Origin: Mnemiopsis leidyi
Taxonomy: Eukaryota > Ctenophora > Tentaculata > Lobata > Bolinopsidae
NCBI GenBank assembly: GCA_000226015.1
Contig: JH153367.1
Span: 28,975-59,716 of the forward strand
Reading direction: 5' to 3'
DNA length: 30,742 nucleotides
A program made the position numbers and the translations under genes. How positions within the stretch are numbered: the stretch's first letter is position 1; each line of letters begins with the position of its first letter. Below the pieces are notes generated by a model. The model worked only from the letters and a program-made list of their open reading frames with translations. It made no database searches and was not told where the DNA came from. This document shows positions 20,901 to 29,864 of the stretch, in pieces.

Positions 20901-23900
20901 TACACATGACACCGGGGCTAAAATGGGTGAGTGCATGAAGTGACACTGGCTTAGGTTATCAACCTACAAGTACAAGGATAAGCTGTCCAAGTAAACACTG
21001 TAACGAAACGCGCACGAAGTATTAATCATAAATTGCTCTGTTAGAGTTACATAAGTTCAAATTTACCAACCCAATAACTACACTTATTTCTCAAAACTTA
21101 AACCATCTAGTTTTAAAGCAGCAATGAAAATAATCTGCGCCCTAAGAGTAAGATTATCTCTATTCTCTTAACTAGCTATCGTTTAGGAGCTGAGAGTACA
21201 AATGATGGCCGTGCTACAGTATCTTCTCTTTGCCACCTTCTTCATTTCCTCTTTACAAGCGGATTTAAAAATCCTGGAAACACCGTCAGGAACCCACGGT
21301 CCTGCTCCCTGTGCACTCACCTGTACTGGAGTACAGACCGGCTCATGGGATTATTCCATCGAGTACTCCGGGAAAGCTTTTGTTAACGAGGATATTACGG
21401 GTTGTGGATTTAAGAGCGCCCCAATCGTGACAGTCAATGTCCATGGGGTAGGGTTGTGTCCACCAGTTACCATGCGGCACAGGGACAGTTCACGCTTCTT
21501 GGCGTACACTTCTGTTGATGCTACTGTTGCGGACATGAACAACCGCCAGTGTGTTGTACAGTGGTCCGCTTTTGGTTACAATTGCTAGAGGTTCTTCTTT
21601 CTTCTTCTTCACCAAAAGAAGACAAGCTTTTATATTCTTTTCTGAAAACGTTAAATGGACAAACATGATTTTAGAACATAAATAAAGATTTGTTTACTTT
21701 AGAATTTTTTAAAAACGTTCGCCCAAAAATTGGTTTGGGATTAATAAGTTATCGGATCACTCCAACTGTAAAAGTTCAAGTAGTTTGTACACCTTCATAA
21801 ACAATCGCCCTCCCACAGAGCTCTTTGTCCCAAACCTGACTCTTTGATCTTTATTCTCCCAGCTTTGTCCTCTGATTTCCCCAATTAGTCCCCGTGCTGG
21901 GCGTGTGCCAGTATAAGTCCAGCTATTTTACCACGTGCAACAATCCCGAACCACGTGATAACGCGCAATATCATCACATGTAACTATCAAACATCACGTG
22001 TTACCGCACGATATCAACACGTGGGCAAAGCAACCCTTTCAAGTCTTGAGACCAGGGTGAGCTGGTGATTGACAATGAGAAACCAGGTGAGAGCGTGCTA
22101 GCTGCTGATAATTGGAGCCATTGTCTTTTGATTACAGCTCACCCCAACACAATGGAGCTTGTGCATTGCTCTCAGCCCGCTACGTAAAATGTTTTAAGTA
22201 GAAGTGCACAATTGAGCAGTGTGCTTTTATTATGGGAGGTGCTAAATTACGCTAAATTTAGGTGTTTTCTGTTGGGAAAATGTTGAATGTTGATTACTAG
22301 AACATTCGTCTGGTTATTACTCATGGAAAAAGAACAGATGTGGTATAAAGATGATTTATTTTTATTTGTAAAAGTACAAAAGCACAAAGTGTATAGGTAC
22401 ATGAAGTAAGTGCGTAAGAAAATTGAATTGTTTATTTCCGAAAAGAAATGCTAGGTATTCCAAGTTACACATCAAACTTAAATACATTTATTTCGGTCTT
22501 TGGTATAGACTAAGGCTGTTGAAAATCCCCTTAATCGCATTTTGAAGTTGCCCATTTACAATCCACATGGTACCACATGGTATACATACAATTATAAAGT
22601 ACTTTTAATTTTAGAAGCTGGGCCGTAGACTGTAAAGATTTCATCCAAGATTTTCCAGGTGACCGCCAGGCGCCACAACTCTTTCTCTCCACATTAGACT
22701 TAAAGCTTGCAAGTCGCATCCAGTTTCTCGCTGATCGGTTCAGTCCAAATTTCGGTAAATGTTGGCACGGGCTCCTTTCGTCATTAGTTCCCCAAACCAG
22801 TGTGATAACTTTCATTCATCAGGGCCGTGACTGTAAATTACAGTACTGGTAATCACATGACGTTTAAATAGCAGTAAGTCCAACAACCGGTTGAAATATA
22901 TCGTCTGAACAGCCGCTCTAGCCACAGAAAACACCTGCCTGCCTCGCTGAAATTCGCTGAGTTTTCTTCGAGGAATCATGAAAATAATTGAGAAATTCTT
23001 GAGTATGAACAGTATAGGTATCGTGTATTGGACTGGGGCCTGTCTGGATTTTGTAATTACGTGGATTGTACAGTATAGAGTGGACCATATCAGACTAAGA
23101 TAGACTAAAATCTTAAAATCTTAAAATGTTTATGAAAGATGATTTTACATTATTAGCGAAACTGAGAGCAGAAACCTCCCCGCTTGGTTGGGAGATTGGG
23201 ACTCCAGCGTAGAGCCGCCAACTTCTCCACTGGGAAGCAATGTTGGTGACGTGCCTTCTATATTAAGATATTAGAAGCAAAGTTGGTGGCGTTTCTCCTA
23301 TTTTAGGATCAAAGTTGGTGGCGTGTCTCCTATTTTAGGAGCAAAGTCGGTGGCGTGTCTCCTGGTTGAGAGTTACGCGCACAATTAGGATATCATTAGC
23401 ATGCGGTTCATTTTTAGTGTCAAAATAGCATTTGTTCCTGATGTAAAATGGATAAAACAATTACTGCACTTTCCATAATAAGAAGACCTAGCAATGCTTG
23501 TCTTTCAAGCTTGTCTCCTCTACCAAAAGTCCAATTAGCGCTTACACACAAGACCAGTTATAGCTGACAATTCTTCAATTTTCATGCTAGTGCTACCCAT
23601 TCTCCACATAAAGCATTCAACGACATATCATTTCAAGACATAAGCCTCAAATCCAACACGAAAACAGTGCAAATAATTTCAGCAATGAACTACATAGACC
23701 AGCTAACGAAGGAGCTGATGGTACAAGAGCATGTTCTCAGAGAGTTACAACAAGAGCAAGAGAGACGTAGACTTCTCCAGCAGGAACATTCACAATGGTC
23801 AAACAAGATTCACAACCTCAGGTTCGTCAGCAATTTTAGTCAGCAAATTTAGTCGGCTATGTTAGTCAGCAATATCTATGGTAATCAGCAATGTTAGTCA

Positions 23901-24059
23901 GCAATGTTAGTCAGTAATGTTAGTCAGTAATGTTAGTCAGAAATGTTAGTCAGATATGTTAGTCAGAAATGTTCACTATAATTAAAAGTCAGGAATAACA
24001 CGAACCGTTTGACACACTACTTTTTCCGCAGGAAGCATTACCGGATACCTGAGCCCTGA
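17939..24059 (+). CDS. bHLH-leucine zipper transcription factor, Myc/Max/Mlx superfamily (166 aa)
   Basis: Exons: 17912-18132 (ATG at 17939), 18620-18759, 23683-23821, 24032-24059 (TGA). All junctions are GT-AG with matching phases. The basic region RRATHKLSEQKRR has H73, E77 and R81, the class-B triad that reads CACGTG. Helix 1 runs RRKILNSRFDDLRTIIP, a short loop follows, and helix 2 is VLKKAMNYIDQL. A glutamine-rich zipper (I116, L119, L123, L130, L133) follows, and the protein ends RIPEP. Helix 1 resembles Mlx (EQKRR...DDL.TI.P.CQ) and helix 2 resembles Myc (VLKKA..YI), so I give no symbol. The size is near Max. Such proteins act as dimers in the nucleus. The start assumes a trans-splice or first-exon acceptor at 17910-17911, with a 27-nt leader before two tandem ATGs. 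An upstream coding exon in phase 0 cannot be excluded. The third intron is 4,923 bp and contains other genes. Confidence 0.87.
18133..18619 (+). other. Intron 1 of the bHLHZip gene
   Basis: Starts GTGGTT and ends in a long pyrimidine tract before CCCAG. The acceptor at 18618-18619 was chosen over CAG at about 18563 because only it keeps the phase into the basic region. No feature was seen inside. Confidence 0.6.
19164..20178 (-). CDS. Candidate two-exon antisense gene inside the bHLH intron, unrecognised (103 aa)
   Basis: Exon 1 is 20178-19947: ATG, then 77 codons, then a GTGAGC donor. Exon 2 is 19243-19164: acceptor TTTTAGCAG, 25 codons, TGA. Phases match (1 to 1), giving 103 residues. The product is hydrophilic, begins MVKKSVEDSFKNKN, contains YLRSRDYKDVRCQKD, AAPPGYLNDPEQAGKPR and HLTHYDQADQELTMEHRVQQ, and ends PLLWVH. 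It has no signal peptide or membrane helix, so it would be cytosolic or ciliary/nuclear. I do not recognise the family. Support is a good donor, a good acceptor, an agreeing phase and protein-like composition. An AATAAA-type signal lies downstream on the complement near 18986. Exon 2 could be coincidental. Confidence 0.45.
19337..19600 (+). other. 88-codon open stretch behind a splice acceptor, unrecognised
   Basis: After CATCTAG (AG at 19335-19336) the plus strand stays open in phase 0 to TAG. It reads protein-like (SFEVYLPLGLNTNLDLIAFE, TVFAPETFSDSGLIVTNVTS) and is less AT-rich than its surroundings. It has no partner exon that I can identify, and it overlaps the intron of the antisense candidate. 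It could be a terminal exon, an old transposon piece or chance. Confidence 0.25.
20302..20523. mobile_element. MITE-like imperfect palindrome (222 bp)
   Basis: The left arm begins TGATTATTGG and includes ATATCTGATCGAT and AAATAATATTCTTT. The right arm contains their reverse complements (AAAGAATATTATTT, ATCGATCAGATAT, CCAATAATCA). Arms are about 105 bp with scattered mismatches, centre near 20412. No coding capacity. A similar phrase in direct orientation (CCAATA..CATGTTAT.AAG) lies at about 20249 and 20514, which may mark the real ends. Confidence 0.7.
20524..21187. other. Intronic stretch before the nested secreted-protein gene
   Basis: No convincing gene. It contains at 20952-20969 an exact copy of an 18-bp palindromic motif found in the foldback element (4121-4138). 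The right end is a TCGTTTAG acceptor-like sequence (AG 21185-21186). Confidence 0.4.
21202..21588 (+). CDS. Small secreted six-cysteine protein (128 aa), nested in the bHLH intron
   Basis: A single-exon frame on the same strand as the host gene. Residues 1-20 (MMAVLQYLLFATFFISSLQA) are a signal peptide. The mature part of 108 residues has six cysteines (C37, C41, C68, C86, C117, C128), enough for three disulfides. Landmarks are PAPCALTCTG, NEDITGCGFKSAPIVTVNVHG, LCPPVTMRHRD, a YTSVDATVADMN segment and the C-terminal VVQWSAFGYNC. I take it for an extracellular beta-rich domain of the 'CGF..P.V......W.A.GY.C' type that I associate with cnidarian secreted proteins. The function is unknown. A splice-like acceptor lies 15 nt before the tandem ATG, and AATAAA at 21681-21686 is 93 nt after the stop, so it looks like a complete independent transcript. 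Confidence 0.78.
   Translation: MMAVLQYLLFATFFISSLQADLKILETPSGTHGPAPCALTCTGVQTGSWDYSIEYSGKAFVNEDITGCGFKSAPIVTVNVHGVGLCPPVTMRHRDSSRFLAYTSVDATVADMNNRQCVVQWSAFGYNC
21681..21686 (+). other. Poly(A) signal of the nested secreted-protein gene
   Basis: Canonical AATAAA 93 nt after the TAG stop. Confidence 0.65.
21932..22023. promoter_or_regulatory. Intronic cluster of four CACGTG E-boxes
   Basis: CACGTG at 21932, 21952, 21995 and 22018, with a near match CACATG at about 21975. The spacing is irregular. The sites lie in the large bHLH intron, about 345 bp beyond the nested gene's stop. Likely an enhancer for class-B bHLH proteins, by inference. Confidence 0.6.
22024..23242. other. Intronic stretch without recognised genes
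   Basis: The minus strand is open over 22531-22815 (94 codons) without a recognisable domain or splice context. It is slightly GC-richer than its surroundings and may be an old repeat. Confidence 0.35.
23243..23365. repeat. Minisatellite, ~32-bp unit
   Basis: About four tandem copies starting TTGGTGGCGTGTCTCCTATT and ending TAGGAGCAAAG. The first copy is the most diverged and the last is truncated. Confidence 0.85.
23822..24031 (+). other. Last intron of the bHLHZip gene, largely a 13-bp minisatellite
   Basis: From about 23830 to 23968 the intron consists of drifting copies of a 13-bp unit near ATGTTAGTCAGNA, the most regular at 23890-23968. The repeat begins within about ten bases of the splice donor (AG|GTTCGTCAGC). 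Confidence 0.8.
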
Positions 24060-25859
24060 ATTCACCACAAAGTTCTGACAAACATAAAGCTAAACCAACG
24101 GATCTCGTTTTCTGCTACTAGAATTCACAAGAACTCTGGATTAGACTGGGCTGAATTTCCGTCCTAAGAAACTTAAACTTGGAAATGAAGTTAAGCTGTG
24201 GTACTGATAGTTTTGTTAATTCGAGTGTACGATATCGTGTCCTTTAAGTTCAAGGCCTTTGTTAAACGATGTTGAATTAGGATTGCTTCAATTGTTGAAC
24301 GATGATGATAAATCGTTGAAATTAAATTGGCTCCCTTATGTTAATGTGAATTTAACGATTTTCCTGTGATTTCAGATTTAGTTGCATTTGTGATGGTTTA
24401 AGCGTATAAAAGTATTTGGGACTAATGCCAATATAGCTGTGCAACTTAGGTAATTGGCTAGACTCCAAGTTTTAAAAATTTATGAAATGTCATTAAAAGA
24501 GATTATTGGTTATCTCTTAATTTCGTGGCCTAGGGTACCCATTTCTTGGGTATTTATTGACTTTCTAGCTGTGACATTGTTAAAGTATTGTGGTTGTATG
24601 TTAGCGATTTCCTGAATAACCAAATTTGGCGAAAATGAAAAAGATGCTTTTACATTATATAGCAGTGTAGGTGTATAAAACAGTAAGAATTAGGATCAAA
24701 ATCGCAACCCAACTGCATCATCACATGATCTATCTAACACTCCTGATCTGAAACCTATAAAAATGAATCCGCAGACGATCAAAAGTTGGAACCACCGCTC
24801 ATCCTATTCCTGCCGCAAATTGCGGTTATGCTTGTACCGTTACTTCTTGGTATTGTGAAGTTGACCACGAGACCACACCGTGCAATTTGAATTATCAGAG
24901 CTTGTTCGGAGCAGTCTCATTGGAAACTGCACACTTTTTACAAAATTAGTGGACCACCTGACCAGTTTGGTGAATATTCAAGTTCTTTACTGAAGTCATT
25001 AATTGGATTAGCCATGCGGATGTGGGCTGAGGTATCGTTGGTCAGCAAGGTTTGCTGCTGCGCCGAAAAGCACAACATTTTGGCTTTTCCTTGTAAACAC
25101 TTAACTTTTACAGTTGACACGCACATTAACGCTTCTCAGTAGCCAGTTAATTCTAATCGGTAGCACCACTCCAATCTCCATGTCGGTGTGTATTTGAATT
25201 TAATTAAACTGACGAAGAATTTTTAAGTGCTCTGTTGAATAATTTGTTCCAGGTCGCCTATTTTTCTTTGGCTACTGAGCTACTTAATACTAATATAGAT
25301 CCCTATAGATGCCTCAATATATGGTTCCAATTTGAATTTTGATCTTTTAGTTTTGGTTTCCCTTATATCTTCTCCTCTTACAATTTTTAAACATTCTCAT
25401 ATCATTTAATGCATTCTCATATCACTACAATTTTAAACTAAGAAACTAAGAAATCTATGAAGTTATTCATTTCGTCAAACTCCATGAATTGAGTTTAAAC
25501 CATGCATCCTAATTCCGATGGCGATTGGTCATGTGTCATGGGACAATGAGCATACAGTATAGAATTGGTTCCGCTTGTACGAGTAGCGACATGATCACAC
25601 CAGACGTCGTGTTCAATAAGTCAAGATAAATTGGAATGGTAATTTTTACTTAGTAGTTTATTAATAGACCAACCTTGGCATCACCATTACAATTGCATTT
25701 GAAGTGCAGCAACAAATCGGATGGATTTTCAGTTATTCGATTTCCTATAGCACCAATGATCGACATTGGTTTTTGGCAAGGTTTATATGCTGGTAGCTTC
25801 GGTGAAATTACAGTTGTACCAAATCAGCTCGATCGAACTTACACTCTCCGCGCTTAGTA
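24060..25859. other. Region downstream of the bHLH gene without assignable genes
   Basis: The bHLH 3' UTR is presumably on the left. Three short protein-like open stretches occur: about 24735-24910 (+), 24938-25126 (-) and 25675-25857 (+, e.g. FPIAPMIDIGFWQGLYAGSF). None has a recognisable domain, a start with signal peptide or matching splice sites, so I do not call them genes. Confidence 0.4.
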
Positions 25860-25869
25860 GAAATCGCAC

Positions 25870-26210
25870 TAGTTAAGTACTAGGGGTAGTAGAGTAGTAG
25901 AAGTAGTAGTTAAATAAATAGATCGTCCTAGTCTTAGATCAGAGACTTCTTGTAAGTATCCATATACTAATATGTAATCTCAATTTTAGTTCTACTTCTT
26001 GTCCTATTCGTAGCTGTAGCAGTAGCTGTAGGCGTAGCATGAGTAGCAGTATAGCTGTTATAGCAGTAGCAACAGCAGTAGTTTAGCTGTAGCAGTACTA
26101 GTAGCTTTAGCAGTAGCTGAGCACTAGCAGTAGCTGTTATAGCAGTAGAAACAGCAGTAGTTTAGCTGAAGCAGTAGCTGAGCAGTTGCAGTAGCTGTGG
26201 CAATATTCTC
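25870..26210. repeat. Degenerate AGCAGTAGCTGT / GTAGTAGAA simple repeat tract
   Basis: Interrupted trinucleotide-like runs (GTAGTAGAAGTAGTAG at 25887-25908, then CAGTAGCTGTAG variants at 26010-26205). Within it, a roughly 78-bp segment containing TAGCTGTTATAGCAGTAG and AACAGCAGTAGTTTAGCTG occurs twice (from about 26053 and 26131) with few differences. Confidence 0.8.
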
Positions 26211-27129
26211 ATTTTCCATGCAACACCGACGGCAGGTCTGAGTCTGTCTGACAAAATCGAATTAACAAGAAGCTCTTCCTCACGTCTCGCCCCCCGGAGA
26301 TGCCGTACGTCTAAAAACTTTTGGAAAAGTTAATGTACAATAGTCTGGATCAATAAGTAAAATGGGATGAAAAAACCTAGTAACCCTATTTTTCACTTCA
26401 TTTAATTTCAACGTTCACACTTTCACAGTTTTTGTGAAAAACATAGGACTTTTTACCATTGGCATTACACCATAAACATCACCCAATTTAACCGTTTATA
26501 ATTTCTTTTTTTGTATTATTTTTTAAATCTACTTCAGAATAACTTCTAAATGCGCTACTTTAGTAATAATTTTTACAGCAATATTTTCATTTTCAAGCAC
26601 GGGAGTACACTGACACAGTTGTTTTGAACGTAATTTCTCTAATGTTTGTTGGACTTGAAGTTGTACCTCAGGCTTACTTACCTTTATAAATTATCCATGA
26701 GAACAGTGATAGTGAAACATATACAGGCAGTACTCTATAATGTCTTAATGTCTACTATTCCATATAAATTACTGAAACTCTGTAACTAAGATTAAGAACT
26801 GTATTAAGTATAATACCGGTCTATTTGCTAGAAGCTGGTTGCGGTGTGTAATAGCACAAATAGCTTAGCCATCTAATGACACGTGACATAGATGATAGAT
26901 CACTAAACTGATCTGTATTGCGGACAGCCAGACAGCGAGACTTCTCCGTCACACAAGCTACTCTTACAAGTTTAGATCAGGCTAGTCGGAGCTTCCCGGA
27001 TACCAACATGGCCACTTATCACGTTATCTTATTGAGGGAAGATTCAATGGCTCGCCTGTGTGTGAGCAACATGTTTGGAGGTTCTCAACTTTCTCGAGTT
27101 GAAGTCCTTGTTCTTGTAATCCTTTAATT
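26211..27129. other. Non-coding stretch
   Basis: AT-rich, with no convincing gene. The plus strand is open for 69 codons at 26918-27127, without recognisable content. Confidence 0.4.
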
Positions 27130-27320
27130 CCTTGTACTTGTGCTTGTACTTGTACTTGTACTTGTACTTGTGCTTGTACTTGTACTTGTAGTTGTACCTG
27201 TACTTGTTAGTGTTAACCTATAATTCCTTGTACTTGTAGTTGTTTTTGTAATTGTTTAATTCTATATTATACTGATTGTATTTGTACAATGTACTTGTAC
27301 TTGCATTTGTATTTCTACTT
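27130..27320. repeat. (CTTGTA)n microsatellite with decayed flank
   Basis: Near-perfect hexamers CTTGTA with occasional CTTGTG from about 27131 to 27210, then dispersed CTTGTA and TTTGTA words to about 27320. Confidence 0.9.
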
Positions 27321-29751
27321 GCATCCGCAATACATTACGGTCGAATTTATTCACAAATTTCTTGAACAAAAAGGTAAAAATAATTAGAGTGCAGATTAAG
27401 ATTTCATTTGTTTTCGCATTTGACGCAGAGTGTTAGACTCATATTAGTATCCAGACCGCTATTAGTATCCAGGCCCCAATTGTGCCGAACTGCAAAAGTG
27501 CAAAACATCGTAAATCATGGATCTTTTCCATGAGAGTAACTTTCGGTGTCATTATTGATAAACGCAGTGAGCAGTCAGAGTGTCATATTCGATACCACCT
27601 GTAAGTGTAATGTCTACCATTTAGGTCCAAGGTCTTTAATTCGATGTTGTCAAAAAATCAAAAGCTTTTTTGCAAGGCAAATTCAAACTCCAAGAGGCTT
27701 TCCTTACTTTTTTCCGTTGACAGTGATCATGGTCTATGAGTATGACATAACATACTAAATTTTATATCATAGCTTCGTTAAAGCATCAATTTGATTTATT
27801 CTTTATTGGATTAAAACATCCATGAAGTTAATAGTTTTAATAAAGGTCTAATTTATTTCCTCGTTTGAATTTGATTTTCTTCATTTTGTCCTATTTTAGT
27901 CACGGCTCTAATTTGTGCCACATCCTGACATGTCGGTTTAATTGTAATGCATCTATTTCTAAAAAAATATTTTATTTCTTCGAATTATATTTTGTTTTTC
28001 CAACGCTATTGACATAGTTGCCTTACTTTGCCATGCCATCGCCTTACTATGAAAACAAAAATTTTGGGACAGTTCAATTATACTACAGTTATGAGCCACA
28101 AAAGTTAAGCCTCAAGTTGCGGTCCTAATTTGAATTCGAGCAGATTTGACTACTTCAGGATATTCATATAATAAATTAACAATTCATATAATATCATAAA
28201 GCAAATAAAACAATGTCCTATTGGCAAGATTCAAATATTTTTCTCCCGTCAGACGCGACCAATTGCACCTTTAGCTTTTCAGCATCTTTCCCTCGTGCTT
28301 GTTTCATGTTCATTTCAAAATCCTCACAGATCTCCTTCCCTATATCTGATCAGTAATTTGTAACATCATATTACATTTGAAACAATCGTATTCGTAACCA
28401 CAAGTTCAACGATCAACAAGTTTTCACTTTCACTTCAATTTCATCTCTCCTTTATATTTCCTCTCTTCTTTTCTTCCCCGCTCTTCTTTCACCACCCACC
28501 AGTCATCTCCTTTTTCTTCTCATCTATCAATATCATTCCTCCAGTATCCTTTCTAATGTTTCAAATCCAACTCGTTTGATATACTTTAAGTTTAAGAGAA
28601 GGGGGAAGTTGAATAAAGGGAATAGAGCATAAATGTGATTGGACTCAGAGAACTGGGCTATTGAAGAATGAAGTCCTACTCCTGAGGAATTGAGAGATAT
28701 GAAAAGGTGGCAGCGACAGTGCTCCATTACCATGTCACCTCGTTCATCTCTCAGCTGCCTCAACTTCGTCCTTCTCTACTTTACAATATACTATAAACAC
28801 CATTTTTATCTGAGCAACAACTCTCACAAATTCTAGAGTTTATATTCTTGCTAAAGACTGTAGTACCAGTACTGCTGCAAGTATAAGAACAACAATTGTT
28901 TCTGTAAGCGCCCGCAGTAAACAATCAAACAGCTCGATAATACTTTTGTTGTGAAGTTAATAACATTAAGTTAAGAGCAAAGCTTGGCAGACACAAGCTT
29001 TCAAGAGTTTCCTGGTTCAGCTTGGAGTGGTCCAACTTATTGCATATGTTTGTTATTTAGTGTAGAGAGAGAGCAGCCTATTATTATATTAAGGCATCGT
29101 AATGCACATAATAGCTTGCCGAACATTAAAAATTGTGTTAATATCATTTTTTCAAATAGGGAAAGGCATTTTTGAGGGATCATAAATCATTAATATCACG
29201 TGATAGCGATTGTTCGATATTGATTGGCCGTACTTAACTATAGAATGTAAAACTTCTCGGTAAATTGCTTTCAGTTTTATGGTTCACATGATTCGAGAAA
29301 CATTTGACCCTTGCCCAAAAATACCATTCCCTCTTAAAATCATTGATAGTTCTTTATCCTATCTCTCATCTTATACTCGAAGAACTAGAAACGCGTCTTG
29401 CATTTCCTATACTGATAGTAAATGTTATCCATAGGCATCGATCCATCCTTTTCCTAAATCATCCCGAAACTTGAAACTATTTCGTTGATTTGGAAGTGGA
29501 AAACTGGAACTATTAGACTAAGACTGAGAGATTCTGTCGTTTTTGCTTTTGCCTTTGCTTTGTTTCTATCTATAATTATAATTTAATAATAAGAATGACG
29601 GATCATGCGATATACCATCTGAACAGTGAACTCTAATTGAAGTGACACCTGATAGGACACAATGTTAACAACCCGAAATTCATTTGAACTGGAACTGACA
29701 TTTAACTTTCGTTAGGGACGAGACGATCATAAAATTAACCTCTACCTTTCC
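27321..29751. other. Long non-coding stretch with a polypyrimidine tract
   Basis: AT-rich and without a recognisable gene. A pyrimidine-dominated tract of about 100 bases on the plus strand lies at 28430-28530 (runs such as CCTCTCTTCTTTTCTTCC). Isolated CACGTG at 29198. The minus strand is open for 76 codons at 28763-28533 and the plus strand for 63 at 28984-29175. Neither shows a domain. Confidence 0.4.
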
Positions 29752-29759
29752 AGCTAATT

Positions 29760-29864
29760 ATGAGGGCAGTGTTGATTGTTACTAGCCTCTTGGCGGTTTG
29801 TTACTCATTGACCTGCTATGACTGCACGAACCTCGAAAACAAGGACTACTGCACCACTTCAAGG
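29760..29864 (+). CDS. Ly6/uPAR-like (three-finger) secreted or GPI protein, first exon
   Basis: ATG plus 34 codons, then a GTTAGT donor, phase 0. Residues 1-16 are a signal peptide (MRAVLIVTSLLAVCYS). The mature part starts LTCYDCTNLENKDYCT, matching the opening C-x-x-C...C of the LU (Ly6/uPAR) domain, in which the first two cysteines are two residues apart and the third follows about eight later. A pyrimidine-rich acceptor (CTTTCCAG, AG 29752-29753) lies 6 nt before the ATG. LU proteins are small disulfide-rich extracellular modules, often GPI-anchored. The remaining cysteines must be in later exons, which I do not find before the window ends. Thirty-five codons are little for a firm family call. 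Confidence 0.55.

Larger units (their letters stand above)
18760..23682 (+). other. Large intron of the bHLHZip gene containing nested genes and repeats
   Basis: It starts GTAGGC and ends ATAATTTCAG. It splits helix 2 between K111 and A112 in phase 1. It contains the antisense two-exon candidate (19164-20178), an 88-codon open stretch (19337-19600), a palindromic repeat (20302-20523), the complete secreted-protein gene (21202-21588), a second E-box cluster (21932-22023) and a 32-bp minisatellite (23243-23365). The other introns of this gene are 210 and 487 bp. Confidence 0.8.

Noticed and set aside
22531..22815. 94-codon minus-strand frame as a gene
   Set aside because: No signal peptide, domain or splice signals. 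Possibly an old repeat, but no retrotransposon motif is convincing.
24735..24910. Cys-containing frame (CGYACTVTSWYCEVDH) as an exon
   Set aside because: Only 58 codons, an upstream in-frame stop, and no usable splice partner. Another frame of the same stretch is equally open.
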